In this document: positions 1 through 8,700 of the stretch, one piece after another
Position numbering within the stretch: position 1 is the stretch's first letter
Layout: each line of letters begins with the position of its first letter
NCBI GenBank assembly: GCA_963804595.1
Contig: CAWDQZ010000003.1
Coordinates: 62,001 to 126,000 of the forward strand
DNA length: 64,000 nt
Reading direction: 5' to 3'
From: DASUPK01 sp963804595
Lineage (GTDB): Bacteria; Actinomycetota; Thermoleophilia; Solirubrobacterales; 70-9
Notes under the pieces: generated by a model
What the model was told of the DNA's origin: nothing
The model's input: only the letters and a program-made list of their open reading frames with translations
Database searches by the model: none
Position numbers and translations under genes: made by a program

Positions 1-158
1 TCGAGGTCGTTGAGCTGGTCCTCCGCCTTGCCCTGCTCGAGTGAGCCGTAGGCGGCGGACAGGGGCTCCTGCCACACCAGCGTCAGGCCGGCATCTGCGA
101 GCACGACGATCCCCGCCGTGATCAGCATGGTCGAGACGATCCGTACCGCCCGCTGCAC
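1..158 (-). CDS. Class E-like sortase, N-terminal fragment (cut by window edge)
   Basis: Only the first 52 codons are present, read leftwards from a GTG at 158. A short basic stretch is followed by one hydrophobic segment (about residues 6-24), then a region containing LVWQEPLSA, which resembles the membrane anchor plus pre-catalytic segment of actinobacterial class E sortases. The catalytic His, Cys and Arg would lie beyond the window. It diverges from argG with about 50 bases between starts. The family call rests on the anchor region only. Confidence 0.55.
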   Translation of the reverse strand, partial: MQRAVRIVSTMLITAGIVVLADAGLTLVWQEPLSAAYGSLEQGKAEDQLNDL

Positions 159-211
159 CGCGCGGATTGTCGCAGCGCCATCTCCGCGAACCCGCCAGAC
201 TGACCGCCTCA

Positions 212-1471
212 ATGGCCGAAGAGGCACCCCGAATTGCGTCCTACCAGGCCGATCCGGCCGAGGTCGGTCGCGTGCTCCTGCTCTACTCGGGCGGCCTCGA
301 CACCAGCGTGATGCTGAAGTGGATCCAGGAGCGCTACGGGGCGCAGATCGTCACCCTGACCGTCAACCTCGGCCAGCCCGGCGAGGACTGGGAGGTCGTC
401 ACGGGCAAGGCCAAGCAGCTCGGCGCCCTCGAGACCGTGCTGGTCGACGCGCGCGCGGAGTTCGCCGACGAGTACGTGCTGCGGGCGATCAAGGCGAACG
501 CTCTCTACGGCGGCGGCTACCCCCTGTTCACGGCGCTCGGCCGGCCGCTGATCGGCAAGCTGGCCGTGGAGGCTGCCCGCGAGCACGGCTGCGACACGAT
601 CGCCCATGGCTGCACCGGGAAGGGCAACGACCAGGTTCGCATCGAGGCCACGATCGCCACGCTCGACCCCGAGCTGCGGATCCTCGCGCCGGTGAGGGAG
701 TGGCAGATGGGCCGGCAGGAGGAGATCGAGTATGCCCGCGAGCAGGGCATCCCAGTGAAGGGCGGGACCGAGGTTTCCCCGTACTCCATCGACGACAACC
801 TCTGGGGCCGATCCTCGGAGGGGCGGACCATCGAGGACCTGAACGAGGCGGCGCCCGACGACGTCTTCCAGCTCGTCAAGCGGCCCGAGGAGGCAGCGGA
901 GGACCCGCAGGTCGTCACGGTCGGGTTCGACAGGGGCCGCCCGGTCTCACTCGACGGGGAGCGGCTCGGGCTCGTCGAGCTGCTCGAGCGCGTGGCCGAG
1001 ATCGGCGAGCGCCACGGTGTCGGCATCGTCGATCACATCGAGGACCGCGTAGTCGGGCTCAAGGTGCGCGACATCTACGAGGTGCCGGCCGCCACGATCG
1101 TGATGAGCGCGCACCGCGAGCTCGAGAAGCTCGTCTGCACGATCCATCAGAACAACTTCAAGGGCGCCCTCGAGAGCCAGTGGGCCTACCTCTGCTACGC
1201 CGGGCTCTGGCTCGAGCCCCTGCGCCGGGATCTCGACGCCTACATGGACTCCGTGAACGAGTTCGTCACCGGGGAGGTGGCGCTGAAGCTCTACCGCGGC
1301 TCCGTCACTCCGGTCCGCCGGAGTTCGCCCTACGCGCTGTACGACCGCTCGCTTGCATCTTTCGGCGAATCCGGGGGAGAGTTCTCACAACACGCGAGCC
1401 CAGGGTTCATCGAGCTCTTCACGATGCAGAGCCGGTTGGCCCACAGGATCCGAGAGGAGGCTGAGGAGTGA
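212..1471 (+). CDS. argG: Argininosuccinate synthase
   Basis: Joins citrulline and aspartate with ATP to give argininosuccinate, the penultimate step of arginine synthesis, in the cytoplasm. The PP-loop YSGGLDTS is at residues 25-32 and the substrate-binding block HGCTGKGNDQ at 132-141, followed by the PVREW and FxxNLWG-like segments (SIDDNLWG). Length 419 aa against about 400 for the family. I chose the ATG at 212 (MAEEAPR); an in-frame ATG at 167 would add 15 unconserved residues. The stop overlaps the ATG of the next small gene, so the two are probably translationally coupled. Confidence 0.97.
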   Translation: MAEEAPRIASYQADPAEVGRVLLLYSGGLDTSVMLKWIQERYGAQIVTLTVNLGQPGEDWEVVTGKAKQLGALETVLVDARAEFADEYVLRAIKANALYGGGYPLFTALGRPLIGKLAVEAAREHGCDTIAHGCTGKGNDQVRIEATIATLDPELRILAPVREWQMGRQEEIEYAREQGIPVKGGTEVSPYSIDDNLWGRSSEGRTIEDLNEAAPDDVFQLVKRPEEAAEDPQVVTVGFDRGRPVSLDGERLGLVELLERVAEIGERHGVGIVDHIEDRVVGLKVRDIYEVPAATIVMSAHRELEKLVCTIHQNNFKGALESQWAYLCYAGLWLEPLRRDLDAYMDSVNEFVTGEVALKLYRGSVTPVRRSSPYALYDRSLASFGESGGEFSQHASPGFIELFTMQSRLAHRIREEAEE

Positions 1472-1623
1472 TGTATGAGTTCATCGGTCGTCTGGTGGTG
1501 CAGGCGTTGAAGGTCCGCTACGGGAGACAGGTGAGGATCGCCGCCGGCGCCAGCGTCGCGCTGGCAGTGCTCGGCGTCGGCGCCTACATCGCCACGCGCC
1601 AGAACGAGGACGAGACCGCCTGA
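1471..1623 (+). CDS. Small single-pass membrane protein coupled to argG
   Basis: A 50-residue protein whose ATG shares its A with the TGA of argG (TGATG). An amphipathic basic N-terminus (residues 1-22) is followed by a hydrophobic helix at about 23-41 and an acidic tail ending NEDETA. No family is recognised. The one-base overlap, absence of internal stops and sensible membrane topology support a real gene. It probably relies on ribosomes terminating at argG, since GAGGAG just before the argG stop can act as its Shine-Dalgarno site. Confidence 0.6.
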   Translation: MYEFIGRLVVQALKVRYGRQVRIAAGASVALAVLGVGAYIATRQNEDETA

Positions 1624-1861
1624 ACGGGGCGCCCGCGCGGTACCCGGCCTCAGAAGCCCCGCGACCGTGGGAGCAGGTGGGTGTGCTCAGAGCCGGGCAC
1701 GTAGGGCGCCCTGGCTTCACCGGCACGGAGCGCGTGGGCCCGGCGGGCGCGCTGCCGGCGCCGCTCGCGGACGTGGGCCCTGAAGCTCGTCAGCCAGCCC
1801 GCCCTGCGCCTCTCGCGCGGCCTGGTCCTGATCCCGATCGTTCCGGATGTTGCGCCGCCAC

Positions 1862-2194
1862 TCATCGGACCGTCCCGGAGGCTGTCGTCGCCGGCGTGGC
1901 CATGTCGCTGGTCAGGCGGCGCCCCACCCGGCCGAGCAGCGGGCGGCGCCGGCCGCCGCGGAGCTGAGCGGCCCGCTCGGAGAGCAGCGACCGGATCTCC
2001 GCCGTGCGGCGGAAGGGGTCCGCGATCGATTGGCCCGTGGGGAGGGAGTGGGCGGCCACGAGACGCCCGTCGACGATGCCTCCGAGCAGAGGGGCGGGCG
2101 GGGCGGAGGTGGTGTCCACCTCGGCCAGTCGCCTGATCGCCGCCCCGTCCCCGAGGCCCAGCATCCTGATTTCGATCGTGTCCTGGTTGGTCAT
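1862..2194 (-). CDS. Conserved hypothetical protein, GNAT-like N-terminal segment
   Basis: A 110-residue protein starting MTNQDTIEIR. The opening IEIRMLGLGDGAAIRRLAEVD resembles strand 1-helix 1 of GNAT acyltransferases, and GGIVDGRLVAAHSL resembles a following hairpin. The protein then stops being acyltransferase-like (IADPFRRTAEIRSLLSERAAQLR, then a basic tail), so the acetyl-CoA site is missing. An activity cannot be assigned. Start chosen at the ATG at 2194 preceded by GGGG; an upstream in-frame ATG exists but covers the regulatory space. It diverges from the LysR gene, which may regulate it. Confidence 0.6.
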   Translation of the reverse strand: MTNQDTIEIRMLGLGDGAAIRRLAEVDTTSAPPAPLLGGIVDGRLVAAHSLPTGQSIADPFRRTAEIRSLLSERAAQLRGGRRRPLLGRVGRRLTSDMATPATTASGTVR

Positions 2195-2253
2195 CTCGAG
2201 CCCCTTTTTTTGGAGTTCAGTGATTGAACGAGTCGATGGTCCTCTACGTGAGC

Positions 2254-2288
2254 TATCAGCGCAACATGGATTCCTTCTCAACGTGATA
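2254..2288. promoter_or_regulatory. TATCA-TGATA dyad in the divergent LysR intergenic space
   Basis: TATCA (2254-2258) and TGATA (2284-2288) form separated inverted half-sites centred near 2271, between the hypothetical gene (start 2194) and the LysR regulator (start 2299). LysR proteins commonly autoregulate from such divergent spaces. The arms are short, so this is suggestive only. Confidence 0.3.
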
Positions 2289-2298
2289 AGTTGCCCTT

Positions 2299-3225
2299 AT
2301 GCTCGACGTGCGGCGTCTGAGAGTCCTACGTGAGGTCGTCGCGCGGGGATCGTTTTCCGCGGCGGCGGATTCCCTCCACCTCTCGCAGTCGGCGGTCAGC
2401 CAGCAGATCGCCGTCCTCGAGAGGGAGGTCGGCATCCCGCTCCTGGAGCGAACCAGCGACGGCCCGAAGCTGACCGCGGCCGGCGAGGCGCTGATGGAAC
2501 ATGGCGATGCCGTGATCTGCCGCCTAGAGGAGGCTGAGCGGGAGCTCGCGCAGATCGCCGGACTGGAGGGCGGACGGATACGCCTGGTGAGCTTCCCGAC
2601 GGCCAATGCCACGCTGATGACCCGCGCGCTCTCTCTCTATCGGCGGCGCTTTCCGAAGGTCGAGCTCGAGTTCAACGAGGGAGAGCCGGAGGACGCCTAC
2701 CCGGGCGTGAAGCGCGGGGACTTCGATCTCGCCGTCGTCTTCGACTACCCGGAGTTCCCGCTCGAGTTTTCCCGCGACGTCGAGGCCGAGCTGATCTTCG
2801 AGGAACCGATGCGGGTCGCACTGCCGGTCGGACACCCGCTCGCCGCGGCGAAGTCCGTCCGCCTGGCCGATCTCGAGGGCGAGAACTGGCACTGTGGCGC
2901 CATGCCGAGCAGCTGTCGCTTCCAGGTGATCAACCTCTGCCGCGAGGCGGGCTTCGAGCCGAACATCTCCTTCCAGAGCGAGGACTACGAGGTGATCAAG
3001 GGCTTCGTGGCCGGGGGCCTCGGAGTCTCGATCCTCCCCGAGCTCGCCGGCGAGCACCCGGGGATGGTGCTCCGGCCGATTCGGGGCCAGAAGCCGGTTC
3101 GCAGGCTGTGGGCGGTCACGCGGGAGACCGACGTGCGCTCGCCGGCCGTGGGGGAGATGCTCGGCGTGCTGCGCGAGGTGTGCCGCACCTATCCCGAGCA
3201 GCCGGCCCTGCGCGCCGCCGCCTAG
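2299..3225 (+). CDS. LysR-family transcriptional regulator
   Basis: A DNA-binding protein of 308 aa, the usual LysR size. The N-terminal winged helix-turn-helix covers about residues 1-60 (FSAAADSLHLSQSAVSQQIAVLE, interrupted here as the recognition segment, then LLERTSDGPKLTAAGE). The C-terminal effector domain begins near residue 90 (IRLVSFPTANATLMTRAL) with the typical two-lobed pattern. It lies next to a divergently read hypothetical gene. The ligand cannot be inferred. The ATG at 2299 follows an AT-rich stretch without an obvious Shine-Dalgarno site, so the message may be leaderless. Confidence 0.93.
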   Translation: MLDVRRLRVLREVVARGSFSAAADSLHLSQSAVSQQIAVLEREVGIPLLERTSDGPKLTAAGEALMEHGDAVICRLEEAERELAQIAGLEGGRIRLVSFPTANATLMTRALSLYRRRFPKVELEFNEGEPEDAYPGVKRGDFDLAVVFDYPEFPLEFSRDVEAELIFEEPMRVALPVGHPLAAAKSVRLADLEGENWHCGAMPSSCRFQVINLCREAGFEPNISFQSEDYEVIKGFVAGGLGVSILPELAGEHPGMVLRPIRGQKPVRRLWAVTRETDVRSPAVGEMLGVLREVCRTYPEQPALRAAA

Positions 3226-3311
3226 CCACGCGGGTGCACGATTCCTTGCAGCGGGCCGGGCTCCCGGTCCGGGCGCGACGTGCGTGAGGGCGCTGTGCGA
3301 GCGTTCGCTAC

Positions 3312-3455
3312 GGTTCCGGGCTCGATAGAGCCGAATCCCAGGCGTTGAGCCCGGGAGCGGGGGACCCAAAGCCGTTGGGGCGAATCGCCGGCAAGCAGCT
3401 CCGGCGTAACGCGACTCCTTTCAGCGTGAGCCCGTCAGCTAACCCCGCAGGCGAC
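3312..3455 (+). promoter_or_regulatory. c-di-AMP riboswitch (ydaO/yuaA class)
   Basis: The leader of the Rpf-like gene contains the conserved blocks of the ydaO/yuaA motif in order: CCGAATCCC near 3332, GAGCGGGGGACCCA at about 3356-3369, TTGGGGCGAATC at about 3375-3386, and GTCAGCTAACCCCGCAGGCG at 3434-3453. The class binds cyclic di-AMP and in actinobacteria typically sits upstream of resuscitation-promoting-factor and NlpC/P60 cell-wall genes, usually as an OFF switch. The boundaries are approximate. It ends about 10 bases before the start codon, so it could affect ribosome access as well as termination. Confidence 0.88.
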
Positions 3456-3461
3456 GAAGGA

Positions 3462-4496
3462 ATGACGGCAGCGCAGACATCCCAGAGCAGCGCCCGACGA
3501 GGGCGATTCAGCAGTGCGGCCGAGAGACGCCGCGCCCTGCTGGGGATCGTGTTCGCCGCCTCGATCCTCGTGGGGGTCGGCGTGAACCTTGCCGGGGCGG
3601 AGCCTTCGCTCAAGGACCAGATCGGCTCGGCCAAGTCGAATGCGGGCCAGCTCTCGGACCGGGTCTCCGCCCAGACCTCTCGCATCGTCTCTCTCACCGA
3701 GCAGGCGCACCAGGCCGGCGCCCAGGCGATGGTGGTCGCCGCGGAGGTCGAGCAGACCCAGGCACGCGCCCGCGAGCTCGCCGCCGAGCTGCGGGCGGCG
3801 GAGGCGAAGCTCGACCGGCTGCGCGCCGAGTACGCCGCCGCGGTCAGGCAGCTGGAGCAGCGCCTGGTCGCGATCTACGAGAGCGACACGCCGGACGAGC
3901 TCACGGTCCTCCTCAATTCCAACGGCTTCGACGATCTAGCAACCCGCTCGTCGTATCTCGATGCGCTCCACGACGCGGACCGGCGAGTCGCCGCCCAGGT
4001 GGCCAGGCTCCGCGACCAGGTCGCAGAGCACGTCAACGAGGTCGCCGACCTGAAGCAGCAGGCGGACGCCGAGGCCCAGCGGCTGAGCGCCGAGCGCGCG
4101 AGCCTCGAGGCGAGCCAGCAGGCCGCGAATCAGGCCGCCGACGCGGTCGCCGCCGCACGGGCGCAGACCGAGGCGTCCCTCTCCAACGCCAAGGGCCAGG
4201 TCGCCGAGCTCGAGAGGCAGCTCGCCGAGCAGCAGGCTTCATCCGGCGCCGGCAACCCCGCCTACCTGGGTGGCCCGTACGCGATTCCCACCTACATCGT
4301 CATCTGCGAGTCGGGCGGCGACTACCAGTCGCTCAACGCCTCCAGCGGGGCGGGCGGCGCGTACCAGATCCTCCCCTCGACCTGGCGCGCGTACGGCGGG
4401 GAGGGGGCGCCGCAGGACGCCCCGAAGGTCGAGCAGGACCGGATCGCGGCGATGATCTGGCGGGACTCCGGCCCGAGCGCCTGGGCCTGCGCCTAG
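3462..4496 (+). CDS. Secreted coiled-coil peptidoglycan hydrolase with Rpf/transglycosylase-like C-terminus
   Basis: A 344-residue exported protein. A basic N-terminus and hydrophobic segment (about residues 25-45, IVFAASILVGVGVNLAGA) act as signal or anchor. Residues about 48-255 are an Ala/Glu/Arg-rich coiled coil of the CwlO/PcsB type, with the characteristic YESDTPDELTVLLNS break. From about 274 comes a lysozyme-like fold with CESGGDYQSLNASSGAGGAYQ, whose Glu is the likely catalytic acid. It probably cleaves glycan strands during growth or resuscitation. The ATG at 3462 lies just after the riboswitch; a start further upstream would be inside the riboswitch. Its stop overlaps that of the convergent pseudogene. 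Confidence 0.88.
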   Translation: MTAAQTSQSSARRGRFSSAAERRRALLGIVFAASILVGVGVNLAGAEPSLKDQIGSAKSNAGQLSDRVSAQTSRIVSLTEQAHQAGAQAMVVAAEVEQTQARARELAAELRAAEAKLDRLRAEYAAAVRQLEQRLVAIYESDTPDELTVLLNSNGFDDLATRSSYLDALHDADRRVAAQVARLRDQVAEHVNEVADLKQQADAEAQRLSAERASLEASQQAANQAADAVAAARAQTEASLSNAKGQVAELERQLAEQQASSGAGNPAYLGGPYAIPTYIVICESGGDYQSLNASSGAGGAYQILPSTWRAYGGEGAPQDAPKVEQDRIAAMIWRDSGPSAWACA

Positions 4497-5139
4497 CGGA
4501 GGAACTCCTCCAGTTGCAGCGCGACCGCCTCGGGCGATGGCGCGTGATCCTGCCCCTCGAGCGTCCGGTAGCAGACGTCCGGGAGCAGCATGACGAGGGC
4601 GCGGGCGGCGCCGTGCAGCCAGGGCGGGCTGTCGCCGCCATCCATCACCAGGGTGGGAACGGTCACCGAGTCGCGCCACTCATCTGCTCGGCCGTCTCGG
4701 CCGGCATTCCCACCGCCTCGGTCCTGAAGTAGGAGACGACCTCGCTGCGGCGCCCGGTCGCGATCAGCTCCTCGATGTGCTCGATGTAGTCGTCCGCGAG
4801 CGGCGTCCGGCTGTCGTCAACGATGTAGGGGATCTCATACACGGCGAGCTTCGAGACGGTGACGCTTCTCGCCGTGGTCTCGAGCGCCAGCGCTCCGCCT
4901 GAGGGATGGCCGAACAGGGCTGCCGAGCCGCCCGCCGCCTCGATCACCGCCTCGAGGTCCTCGACCTCACGCTCGACCGCGTACGGCTGGGTGTCGCCGC
5001 TGTCGCCGCGCCCCCGGCGGTCGTAGCCGTAGACGGTGAAGTCCTCGGCGAGCCGCTCGTAGGCGATGTGCGTTCCATCTGCTGACTTCGTTTTCTCGGC
5101 AACTGGCACTTCGGTCTCCTGATTCCTGGGTTTCCCCAA
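4493..5139 (-). pseudogene. Decayed alpha/beta hydrolase with two internal deletions
   Basis: Recognisable alpha/beta-hydrolase blocks appear in order: DGTHIAYE, then directly FTVYGYDRRGRGDSGDT, a nucleophile elbow GHPSGG, and TEAVGMPAETAEQM. The open frame then runs into MSGATR and stops near 4663. The missing C-terminus (VTVPTLVMDGGDSP ... LEGQDHAPSPEAVALQLEEFLR, paraphrased from 4495-4665) continues in another frame. Compared with intact relatives, about 35 residues are missing after DGTHIAYE and about 30 before VTVPTLV. A GTG at 5109 with an AGGAG site is the likely original start. It converges on the Rpf-like gene, with stops overlapping. Confidence 0.75.
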
Positions 5140-5161
5140 AAGACCGGTGCCGAGTGCGGAA

Positions 5162-5599
5162 CTAATCGCCGGCGATCGCGCTCAGGTCCTTCGGACGCAT
5201 CAGCGCGTGGAGGACGTGGTCGTCCAGCGCCGCGATCCCGCCCTTCTTCATCTTCACTCGGGAGCCCGTGACCAGCGCGACGGCCGACGAGAAGTCCGGC
5301 TCGTGGCCCACCAGCATCACGTCGCCCCGGCCGGTGGCCAGCTCGAGCGGGTCGAAATCGCCGCCCGCGAGTCGGTCGTCTTCCTCGACGGGCGTGCCGA
5401 GTGCCTCGCAGGCGAGCTCGGCAGTGCGGCGGGCCCGCACCTTCGGAGAGGTGATGCAGACATCGAGGCCCACGCCGAGTGCCTTCAACGCCCGGCCGGC
5501 GGCCCGCGACTGACGCTCGCCTTTCTCGGTCAGCTCGCGCTCGGCGTCCGGCTTGCCCTCGCCGTGCTCCGCATCTCCATGCCTCAAGAGCCAGATCAC
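5162..5599 (-). CDS. sixA: SixA-like phosphohistidine phosphatase
   Basis: A 145-residue histidine-phosphatase-superfamily protein. The catalytic RHG motif is at residues 6-8 (LLRHGDAEH), with a second conserved block SPKVRARRTAEL and the C-terminal catalytic histidine in LVGHEPDF. The small size and lack of a cap domain match SixA, which dephosphorylates phosphohistidine on relay proteins. The actual substrate here is unknown. It diverges from dnaE across a 190-base space containing a strong hairpin. Confidence 0.88.
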   Translation of the reverse strand: MIWLLRHGDAEHGEGKPDAERELTEKGERQSRAAGRALKALGVGLDVCITSPKVRARRTAELACEALGTPVEEDDRLAGGDFDPLELATGRGDVMLVGHEPDFSSAVALVTGSRVKMKKGGIAALDDHVLHALMRPKDLSAIAGD

Positions 5600-5663
5600 T
5601 GACCTAATCCTTCCCTAACTCCGAGTCCGGTGACCTCTACTGGTGACGCCGGTCCCCCTTGAG

Positions 5664-5693
5664 GACTTTTGCACCCCCGAAGGTGCAAAAGTC
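5664..5693. repeat. Perfect 12-bp inverted repeat with 6-base loop
   Basis: GACTTTTGCACC (5664-5675) and its exact complement GGTGCAAAAGTC (5682-5693) flank the loop CCCGAA. It sits between two divergent gene starts, so it is not the terminator of either neighbour, and no U-tract follows. It could be a REP-like dispersed element, an operator or a 5'-leader hairpin of dnaE. Confidence 0.8.
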
Positions 5694-5790
5694 GGCACGG
5701 CCGAGGATTTCTTCGGCAGGTGCGGGATCGGCACCCATTCAGTGCCTCTTTCGTAGCGACTACGTCCGCTCGCGCAGGCATGATCGACCG

Positions 5791-8700
5791 GTGAGCGCGG
5801 GAGCGGCCCATCTGCACGTGCACAGCGAGTACTCGCTGCTCGATGGCGCCTGCAAGATCGACGCACTCGCCGCGCGGGCGGCCGAGCTCGACATGCCCGC
5901 GCTCGGCCTCACGGACCACGGAGTGATGAACGGGTCCGTCGAGCATTACAAGGCGTGCGTGGAGGCCGGAATCAAGCCGATCATCGGGCTGGAGGCCTAT
6001 CTCGTCGACGACCGCAACCTGACCCCGACCCAGCCGCGGTACGAGCGCAACCACCTCACCCTGCTCGCCTCCGACCAGGCCGGCTTCCGCAACCTCGTCA
6101 AGCTGAGCTCAGCGGGGTTCCTGGAGGGCTTCGCGCGGGGCAAGGCGAACGTCGACATGGAGCTCCTCTCCGCCCACTCGGACGGGGTGATCGCCCTCAC
6201 CGGCTGCCTGCAGTCTCGCTTCTGCCGACGGCTGGTGGAAGACCGGCCCGCCGACGCCCGATCCCACGTCGACGACCTGATCCAGGCCTTCGGTCCCGAG
6301 CAGGTCTACTTCGAGGTCCAGCGCAACGGGGTACCCGAGCAGGAGAAGGCGAACCTGGGCATCGTCCGGACGGCCAAGGAGCTCGGGCGGCCGCTGGTCG
6401 CGACGGCGGACGTCCATTACCTCCGCCGCGAGGACTACGACTCTCACGCCGCGCTGCTCTGCGTCCAGACCAAGTCGACCATCGAGCAGCCGAAGCTGCG
6501 CTTCGACACCAACGAGTTCTATTTGAAGAGCCCGGCGGAGATGTCGGAGTCCTTCTCGGACTTGCCGGACGCGGTCGCCAGCACCCTCGAGATCGCCGAG
6601 CGCTGCGAGCTCGAGATCAAGCTGGGCGAGCTTCTCCTGCCGCGCTTTCCGACCCCCGACGGGGTCGAGCCGGGTCGGATGCTCCGCGACCTGGCGACGG
6701 AGGGACTGCGCGGCCGCTACGGCGACCCCATCCCGGCTGAGGCGCTGGAGCGGCTCGAGTTCGAGCTCAGCGTGATCTCTGAGATGGGCTTCGAGTCGTA
6801 CTTCCTGATCGTCTGGGACTTCGTCCGTTACGCGAAGGGAAATGGGATCGCGGTGGGCCCCGGCCGAGGTTCGGCCGCCGGATCCATCGTCGCCTATGCG
6901 CTCGAGATCACCGACCTCGACCCGCTCGCCAACGGCCTGCTCTTCGAGCGCTTCCTCAACCCGGGCCGCAAGTCGATGCCGGACATCGACATCGACTTCT
7001 CGGTTCGCGGCCGCGAACGGGTGATCCGCTACGTCGCAGACAAGTACGGTCGCGAGTGCGTCGCCCAGATCATCACCTTCGGCAAGATGGCGCCCCGTGC
7101 AGCCACCCGAGACGCGGCCCGGGTGCTCGGCTACGACTACGCCACGGGCGACCGTCTCGCCAAGCAGATCCCCGAGCCGATCATGGGCCGCAACCCGAGC
7201 TTCGAGGACTGCCTGAAGCCCGGCGAGGAGCTGAAGCGGACCTACGACTCCGATCCCGACGCCCGGAAGATCCTGGACACGGCCCAGGGGCTGGAGGGGA
7301 TCGTGCGCAACCACTCGATCCATGCCGCGGCCGTCGTGATCTCGGACCGGCCGCTCCAGGAGATCGTGCCCCTGCAGCTCGCCGAGGACCGCGGCGCGTC
7401 GAACGGGAATGGGAACGGCAACGTGGAGCGCGCCTACAAGACGGTCACCCAGTACTCGATGGGCCCGATCGAGGAGATGGGCCTGCTGAAGATGGACTTC
7501 CTCGGTCTTCGCAACCTCGATGTGATCGAGGACGCGGTCGCGATCATCGAGCGCTCCCGGGGCGAGAGGATTGACATCAAGGACATCCCGCTCGACGATC
7601 CCAAGACCTTCCAGATGCTCTCCCGCGGGGAGTCGATCGGCGTCTTCCAGTTCGAGTCGGAGGGCATGAGGGATGCGCTGAAGACGATCCGGCCCACCGA
7701 CTTCCAGGATCTGGTCGCGATCGGCGCCCTCTATCGACCGGGCGCCATGCGCTTCATCCCGGACTATGCCAAGGGCAAGCGGAACCCCGAGGGCGTTCGC
7801 TATCCGGACCCACGCCTGCGCCCGATCAGCGAGTCGACCTATGGCTGCGTGATCTACCAGGAGCAGCTCATGGAGATCGCCAAGCAGATGGCCGGCTTCA
7901 CGCCCGCGGAGGCCGACGACCTCCGCAAGGCCGTCGGGAAGAAGAAGCGCGACCTGATGGCGACGATGAAGGAGAAGTTCCTGCAGGGCATGGCCGAGTC
8001 CAAGACAGACCCGCGTGTCGCCAAGGACCTCTGGTCGCTGATGGAGGCCGCCGCCGACTACTCCTTCAACCGCTCCCACGCCGCCTGCTACGCGCTGATC
8101 TCCTACCAGACCGCCTGGCTTCGGGCGAATTATCCGGCGGAGTACATGGCCGCGCTGATTTCGACCGTGATGTCGACCAAGGACAAGGTCCCCTTCTTCG
8201 TCAACCGCTGCGCGGAGATGGGCATCGAGGTTCTACCGCCCGACGTGAACAGCTCGGACCACGGCTTCGTCGTCTCCGGCAACTGCATCCGCTTCGGCTT
8301 GGACGCCGTGAAGAACGTGGGCCACATCGCGGTGCAGGCGATCCTCGACGCCCGTTCGGAGTCCGGGAACTTCACCTCATTGTGGGACTTCTGCGAACGG
8401 GTGGACAGCCGGGCCGTGAACAAGCGAGCCGTTGAATGTCTTGTCAAATGCGGAGCATTTGACTCGACGGGCGCCTCACGGAAGGGGATGCTCGAGGCTC
8501 TTCCGGCCGCGATCGCGTTCGGCCAGAAGGCTCAGGAGGACTCCCGGCTCGGCCAGTCATCGATCTTCGATCTGGGGGGTGGGGCGGAGGAGTCCGGACC
8601 GTCGCGCCGGCACCACGCACCGATCAGGGCTGAGGAGTTCGACCAGCGCGAGCTGCTTCGGCTCGAGAAGGAAACGCTCGGCACCTTCCTCTCGTCGCAC

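Noticed and set aside
1650..1865. A 71-codon minus-strand frame whose ATG overlaps the stop of the GNAT-like gene
   Set aside because: The ATGA overlap is suggestive of coupling, but the product is almost only Arg, Ala, Gly and Pro with no fold-like pattern; support is too weak to list.
6109..8079. A 656-codon open frame antisense to dnaE
   Set aside because: A typical GC-rich complementary-frame artefact; dnaE on the other strand is certain.
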